Part shown: one piece after another, positions 59,310 through 64,000 of the stretch | How positions within the stretch are numbered: the stretch's first letter is position 1 | How the letters are laid out: the number at the start of each line of letters is the position of its first letter | NCBI GenBank assembly: GCA_933822405.4 | Contig: CAKOGP040002369.1 | Span: 23,303 to 87,302 of the forward strand | From: Cylindrotheca closterium | Lineage: Eukaryota; Bacillariophyta; Bacillariophyceae; Bacillariales; Bacillariaceae | Direction: 5' to 3' | DNA length: 64,000 nt | Translations under genes and position numbers: made by a program | Notes under the pieces: generated by a model | What the model was told of the DNA's origin: nothing | The model's input: the letters and a program-made list of their open reading frames with translations, nothing else | Database searches by the model: none

Positions 59310-61756
59310 ATGAGTAATCCATCAACCAACAACATTGTTACCATACCAGAATCACCTCCTCCTCCACTTCCTCTGATGCGACAATATTCGAATCCGAAAA
59401 ATCACCTGGATGGTAGCAAGTGTCGTCGTCATCGTCATCACTCATCGGCTGATGGCAGCAGCAACAACAACAACAAGTACACGACACCATCTCGCTTGGT
59501 AGTAACAACAGCTAGGTCGCCCATGCCAGAAGCCCGCCAAGATGCTTCGTCGTCCTATGAAATTCGGACTCCTCCTCCTCCGCAAGAACATCGGTCCTTG
59601 GTATCCAAAGATTCTCATGTAGCAGCATCCTTGAGGCAACCCCTGTCGTGGTCTCCTCATCATCAGCAGCATCATCAGCACCAAGACGTTTCAAAATCAG
59701 GATCCATCGATATCACGTCAGCATCTCCACTCGATGGGGTAAGTTTTTCTACAACGTGGTCAACTGTTCCATTTATGTATTACAGCTTGACATTTCTCAC
59801 CTAACACATACTATAATAGTGGCCACAACGAAGTCCCATGGAGCACGATGACGATGCCGATGTGGCCTCCTTTGCCTTGTTTACTCAATCCTTTGATACC
59901 ATTTCGGAGAGTGGACATTACTTTCGAGAGGCAGATGCTACCGCCACAACAACAGCAACAACAACCACGCAAGGAGATTTGCTGCCTCGCAAGTTGGATC
60001 TCAAGCCTCGAAGCAACCATGGTGGTCATCATCAGAAGCCGCATGCCAAGGAGGATGCTTTGGTGGGAAATCTCTCACCAATTCAGTTGGGACCGGAGGA
60101 AAGTACTCCACCACCAGCAAGAGCCAAACGATCAGCGCCACCTCAAGTCCATTACCCCCATCAGCAGTACCACCCTCATCCACAGCCGCCATTTGATCCG
60201 TATCATGGTTATCCACCTCCTCCACACCCGGATCAACCGCCGACACCCTATTACCAGTACGATGGGACACTGCCACCCCCACCGCCGCCACTAGGTTTCG
60301 ACGAAGGCTATGGGTATTCTCCTCCTCCTCCTCCAGGATATGATCCACGAGGTCCTCCTCCCCCACCCACTGCTGGGCACTATCCACCACCACACCCACC
60401 ACCACATGTTGCCACGATGCAACGATCCAATCCCTTTTATGTCTTGCGGACGGCCCACCGGGCATTCTTGGGATGTTCTTATTTGCTGCCTTGTTTGGAA
60501 AATCGAGAAGTCATTCCCATTCATTTGGGAGCGCACTCGAGTTTTCGATTGCTCCAGGATCCAACCTGCATTCCAGATGCCCATGAAGTCATTGTGGCCA
60601 AGCAACGGGTGGAAACGGCCATTTGCACGTTCGGTGGCCAGCTGTCATCCGCTGTGGTGCAAAAGGATGCCATTTTTCGTCGACGCCTTGCAAGTAATAA
60701 ATCGAGTTGGAAGAAGCTGTACGACGATCGGTTTCATGGACGATATGTGGTCAAGCCAACCCACATTGATTGGCGCCTGGAAGAGAATCCACCGGTCCAT
60801 TACGAGCGAAATGCTGCTGCTGCTGCTGCCAAAGCAAATCGCCAATTGGCAAGTGGCAATCCAAGTGGCAATCCAAGTGGAAATGCCAATGGCGACTGCG
60901 AAATGGAGGAAGACAATGCAGACTCTATGGTGTCGGTGGTTACCCTGGAGAATAATCAACAAAAGATGAAATATCGGTACGTTTGTTTGTATTGGGTCTC
61001 ATTGCCAAATGGCCATGATTATGATGCTGCAACTCTAATTCATTTTTCTTTCCCTTCCATAGATGCAAACTTTGTGGCCAGTTGAAGCAGAATCACAGTT
61101 GTCCATATCAACAGTCGCTCCAGAGAAGCATTGGAATCAATGTGTATCCCGCCGTCAATGCCTTTACGGCCAGGGAGCCGGGTCGTTTGACCAAGTCACT
61201 GTCGGAAATGAACAATTTTGTTTCCTATGAATCATCAAGCCAGAATGCTGGTGTTCCAAAGTCGTTTCCCTCTTCCTCCTATGTGACTCCGGAAACCAAG
61301 GCTCGAGACATTCATTCATCGCCGTCCTCGTTGACGACTGTGGACAGTATGGAAGGAAAGGAGGATGGCAGTACACCAGTTTCCAGTCGCATCAAGTCGT
61401 CCAAGAGACGCGACGCGAAGCCCTTTGTCAAGACGTTGACGCTTCGGCAAGAACACTTTCGTGCCGTGACGCCCATGGCGAGTGAGGGAGGTTGCGACTA
61501 CCAGTATCCACATGTGCCACTTAGCTTTCGGGAGCGAAAGCGTTTGAGCGACACATTATTTTTCTTGTCAAAGGAGATTCCGGACATGACAGTGCCGGTC
61601 GCGTCTCTCTTGCGGACAGCGAGGAGCAGGAACGAATGGGACTTGTGCGTCGCCGAGCTCTTGACGCAAATTGTTGTTGGGCTTTACTGCCGAGAAGGGG
61701 ACCATCGATTGGATGGCTTGCAAGATTACCTTTTACGATTGGGAGTAGCATGTTGA
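59310..61756 (+). CDS. Unrecognised zinc-motif protein, copy A, three exons
   Basis: CDS join(59310..59738,59820..60976,61063..61756), 759 residues; both introns (81 and 86 bp) are GT-AG and in phase. The N-terminal half is Pro/His/Ser-rich and low complexity. A conserved block follows (about 345-460: NPFYVLRTAHRAFLGCSYLL, VETAICTFGG, DDRFHGRYV). Exon 3 opens with CKLCGQLKQNHSC, a C-x2-C-x6-H-x-C metal-binding pattern, then SIGINVYPAVNAFTAREPG. The C-terminal 75 residues (SFRERKRLSDTLFFLSKEIP, EWDLCVAELLTQIVVGL) form a helical domain shared with copy B. I do not recognise the family. A nuclear DNA- or RNA-binding role is possible but unproven. Confidence 0.82.
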
Positions 61757-61902
61757 AAGTGAACAGTATATCATATATGTATAAATGTAGTACCTATTTT
61801 ACAATCATCAAAAGTCTAGAGTACATCTCTACTTTGTGTAAATATATTTTTATATTGAAGCATCCATGGACATCATGAAAGTGTCTCTTCAATATTATTC
61901 GT

Positions 61903-64000
61903 CTAACACGAAATACCGAGGGTCAAGAGATAGCGTCGTAGACCCTCGAATCGGTTGTCCCCATCCGAACAGTTGGCCACAATGACAACCTGTGTCATTA
62001 GTTCAGCCACTGCCAAATCCCACATGTCCCTTTCTCTTGCTTCACGCAATACTGCGGCACATTCGTCAGTGAGTTGAGGAACTTCCTTCGAAAGTGAAAA
62101 CAAGTTATCACTGAGTCGTTTGCGCTGTGCGTATGGAAGAGGAAGAGCCGGATATGTAAATGCTTCTGTTCGGGAAAGCTTCTTAGAAGCTGCGATTATT
62201 CGGAATTGTTCGGGCTTGAGATCCGCAGATTCGACAAAGAGAAGATCGCCTTGTTCCTCCCCATTCATCTGAGAGTGTGAGCGCTTCTTCATTGCCGATC
62301 CTGGTGCAGTGCCAGCCATGTATCGTTGGGTTGATCTAGTACCTCGTCTGGCAATAGAACCAGGAGTTCGAGTTCTCTGCGGTGTGCTCGTTGTGATTGA
62401 AGTGATTGGAGAATGAAGTCCTCTACTGCCATTGTGCAATGACTCGGGTGTCACTTGGGCCGAGCTTGGACCGACAGCGGGGGGATGACGCATACGGTCG
62501 GGGGTGGGCCGGTTGGGAGAATTTTCGGTAGACGAAATAGATTCTCCCGAACCAATGAAATTGTTCATTTCGGACAAGGCAGGTGCTATAACACCAGGTT
62601 CCGTCGACGTGAATGCATTGACCGCAGGGTACACCTGGATACCAATGCTTCTAGCGAGTGACTGTTGGTAAGGACAAGTGTGGTTCTGCTTTGGCTGCCC
62701 ACACAGTTTGCATCGGTAACGCATTTTCGGTTGATCTGATTGCGAGCCATCGTTTTCTTCTCCCTTCTCGTCTGATTCATCGTTTGGATCTTCTGAATCA
62801 CCGTGGTCCTGCTTGATTGGATTTCCTTCGCTGTCCATCATAATTTCACCATTGCCACCCTCCGATTCATTCCTCATGGCCAATTCATCATCCTCGTCGT
62901 CCTTCATGGATGTCGCTGCCTCAATCGGTGGATCCTCTTCAAACTCCCACGACAAGCGGTTGTCATTCTCGTAGTATCTTCCAGGCAAAGCTTCATCATA
63001 CTTGGACTTGGGGCGAGAATTGTACCCATTGGCAGGCGAGGTCGTGGATGACGATGGGGTGACAGTAGCTGTTTCCGTCGTCTTTTCACGGAAGATAGAC
63101 TGGGTCGTCATTGGAGCTGATTTCTGTAGTGCTCGATCTCCAATAAACGTTCCTCCAAAGGCACAGACAGCGGAAGCCACACGTCTCGATGCGATTGCAG
63201 CATCATGTGGTGATGGATCTCCAAATGGCTGTAAAGGGTAACAAGCGTGTGAGTAAGATGAATGCTTGAAGGAACAATCGCAATCAATGTGATGTAGTAA
63301 GATACTTACTGAACGAGATTGGCGTTTGGGTGTATCATCAGGGTCCTTCTTCATATCTCCAGGCGTCTCCAATAGTGCTGCTTTAAGTCCAGGCAACAAA
63401 AAGGAGCACTCTTTGAAGGCATCTTTGTTTCGCTTCAAGAAAGCATAGAACAGTGGGCTTCCGTCTGGATTCTCCATGATTCCCCCACTTGAATGGTTCA
63501 TTGGTGGATTCGGAATGTGTGGTCCTCCGTGCATGCTGCGGTCTTCAAGTGGTCGTTGTTTGGTCTTTGGCGATCCTCCTCCGGAATAAGATTGGTACAT
63601 GTTGAGCACTTGGGATGGACTGGAAGATCCAGTTTGCTCGCCTCCGAGAAGCATCATGTTGCCACCTCGGGACGGTGGGCCATTGCCAAAAGAATTACTG
63701 GGGCTCATGCCAAAGGTACCATTGAGAACACCCGAACTAGATCCTCCCAAGAGCTGTTGAGTAATCGAATTGCCTCCCGAAGATGACAGTTGCAGATCTG
63801 GACCCTTTTCGTTGTCGTCGGACCCAAGGCCTCCACCAAAGGAAGAGGATTGTAGGGCAGAATCCAGTGGACCGCCCACATTGAAAAATCCGGTGCCATC
63901 GCCAAGGCTATCAAACGATTGGTTGAAGAGTGAAAACGATGGCGCCATGTCAAGGGAGTTTGTAGGTTGAGGTGTTCCTTGCGGGTTGCTCTTGGGACTT
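61903..64000 (-). CDS. Unrecognised zinc-motif protein, copy B, 5' partial
   Basis: CDS complement(join(61903..63228,63310..>64000)). It is the paralogue of copy A, tail to tail with 146 bp between stops. The open frame continues upstream of the Met at 63948 to the window edge, so the true start is outside. Shared blocks: FSLFNQSFDSLG (copy A FALFTQSFDTIS), AFKECSFLLPGL, VASAVCAFGG, RCKLCGQPKQNHTC, SIGIQVYPAVNAFTSTEPG and YAQRKRLSDNLFSLSKEVPQ. An 81-bp intron with GTAAGT/TTACAG signals (63229-63309) is itself open and in frame. The intron that splits the zinc motif in copy A is absent here. The acidic middle (SDEKGEENDGSQSDQ) replaces copy A's linker. Confidence 0.82.
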   Translation of the reverse strand, partial: SPKSNPQGTPQPTNSLDMAPSFSLFNQSFDSLGDGTGFFNVGGPLDSALQSSSFGGGLGSDDNEKGPDLQLSSSGGNSITQQLLGGSSSGVLNGTFGMSPSNSFGNGPPSRGGNMMLLGGEQTGSSSPSQVLNMYQSYSGGGSPKTKQRPLEDRSMHGGPHIPNPPMNHSSGGIMENPDGSPLFYAFLKRNKDAFKECSFLLPGLKAALLETPGDMKKDPDDTPKRQSRSVSILLHHIDCDCSFKHSSYSHACYPLQPFGDPSPHDAAIASRRVASAVCAFGGTFIGDRALQKSAPMTTQSIFREKTTETATVTPSSSTTSPANGYNSRPKSKYDEALPGRYYENDNRLSWEFEEDPPIEAATSMKDDEDDELAMRNESEGGNGEIMMDSEGNPIKQDHGDSEDPNDESDEKGEENDGSQSDQPKMRYRCKLCGQPKQNHTCPYQQSLARSIGIQVYPAVNAFTSTEPGVIAPALSEMNNFIGSGESISSTENSPNRPTPDRMRHPPAVGPSSAQVTPESLHNGSRGLHSPITSITTSTPQRTRTPGSIARRGTRSTQRYMAGTAPGSAMKKRSHSQMNGEEQGDLLFVESADLKPEQFRIIAASKKLSRTEAFTYPALPLPYAQRKRLSDNLFSLSKEVPQLTDECAAVLREARERDMWDLAVAELMTQVVIVANCSDGDNRFEGLRRYLLTLGISC

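Overview
The window reads as nuclear DNA of a diatom, probably a pennate one; the species is not determined. Supporting signs are short GT-AG introns of about 70-220 bp, a plastid pre-sequence with a signal peptide and an Ala-Phe cleavage motif (AAG-FAP) at 9512, a decayed Ty1/copia element at the left edge, and gene families common in stramenopiles (helicase-associated domains, DUF285 and LRR_5 repeats, kinesin-light-chain-like TPR proteins). Genes lie on both strands and are mostly well spaced.

Layout. 1-3.9 kb: copia retrotransposon remnant broken by stops and frameshifts. 4-7.7 kb: helicase-associated-domain gene between two decayed DUF285 fragments. 7.7-13.5 kb: membrane-anchored metallophosphoesterase, a five-exon plastid-targeted Ala/Lys-rich protein, and a multi-pass membrane protein. 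14.2-23.6 kb: chromatin block, with a five-exon CHD-type remodeller of 2380 residues converging on a protein that carries a divergent histone H2A fold. 23.9-32.2 kb: two intact TPR paralogues, a third decayed copy, a C-terminal scrap of a metallophosphoesterase and a broken secreted beta-propeller gene, among palindromic repeats. 32.8-40.6 kb: a putative mitochondrial protein of five 47-residue repeats, a PDZ-PUB protein, a decayed LRR_5 gene and a BSD-domain coiled-coil protein. 40.8-54.9 kb: four tandem minus-strand receptor genes. 55.6-64 kb: a macro-like/SIR2 fusion, a two-exon Sec61 beta gene, and two convergent paralogues of an unrecognised zinc-motif family, the second running off the window.

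The strongest candidate for an undescribed system is the receptor cluster. Each protein has a signal peptide, a Cys-rich module, an ectodomain resembling bacterial OpuAC/ProX glycine-betaine-binding proteins, and a class C (GABA-B-like) 7TM domain; three of the four end in a coiled coil. This suggests G-protein-coupled sensing of osmolytes such as glycine betaine or DMSP, which is inference. Other notable items are the macro-SIR2 fusion (similar in logic to NAD-depleting immune effectors), the H2A-fold fusion, a PIP box with nearby SUMO-interacting motifs in the CHD protein, and sixteen copies of the palindrome TACCGGTA, all found outside coding regions.
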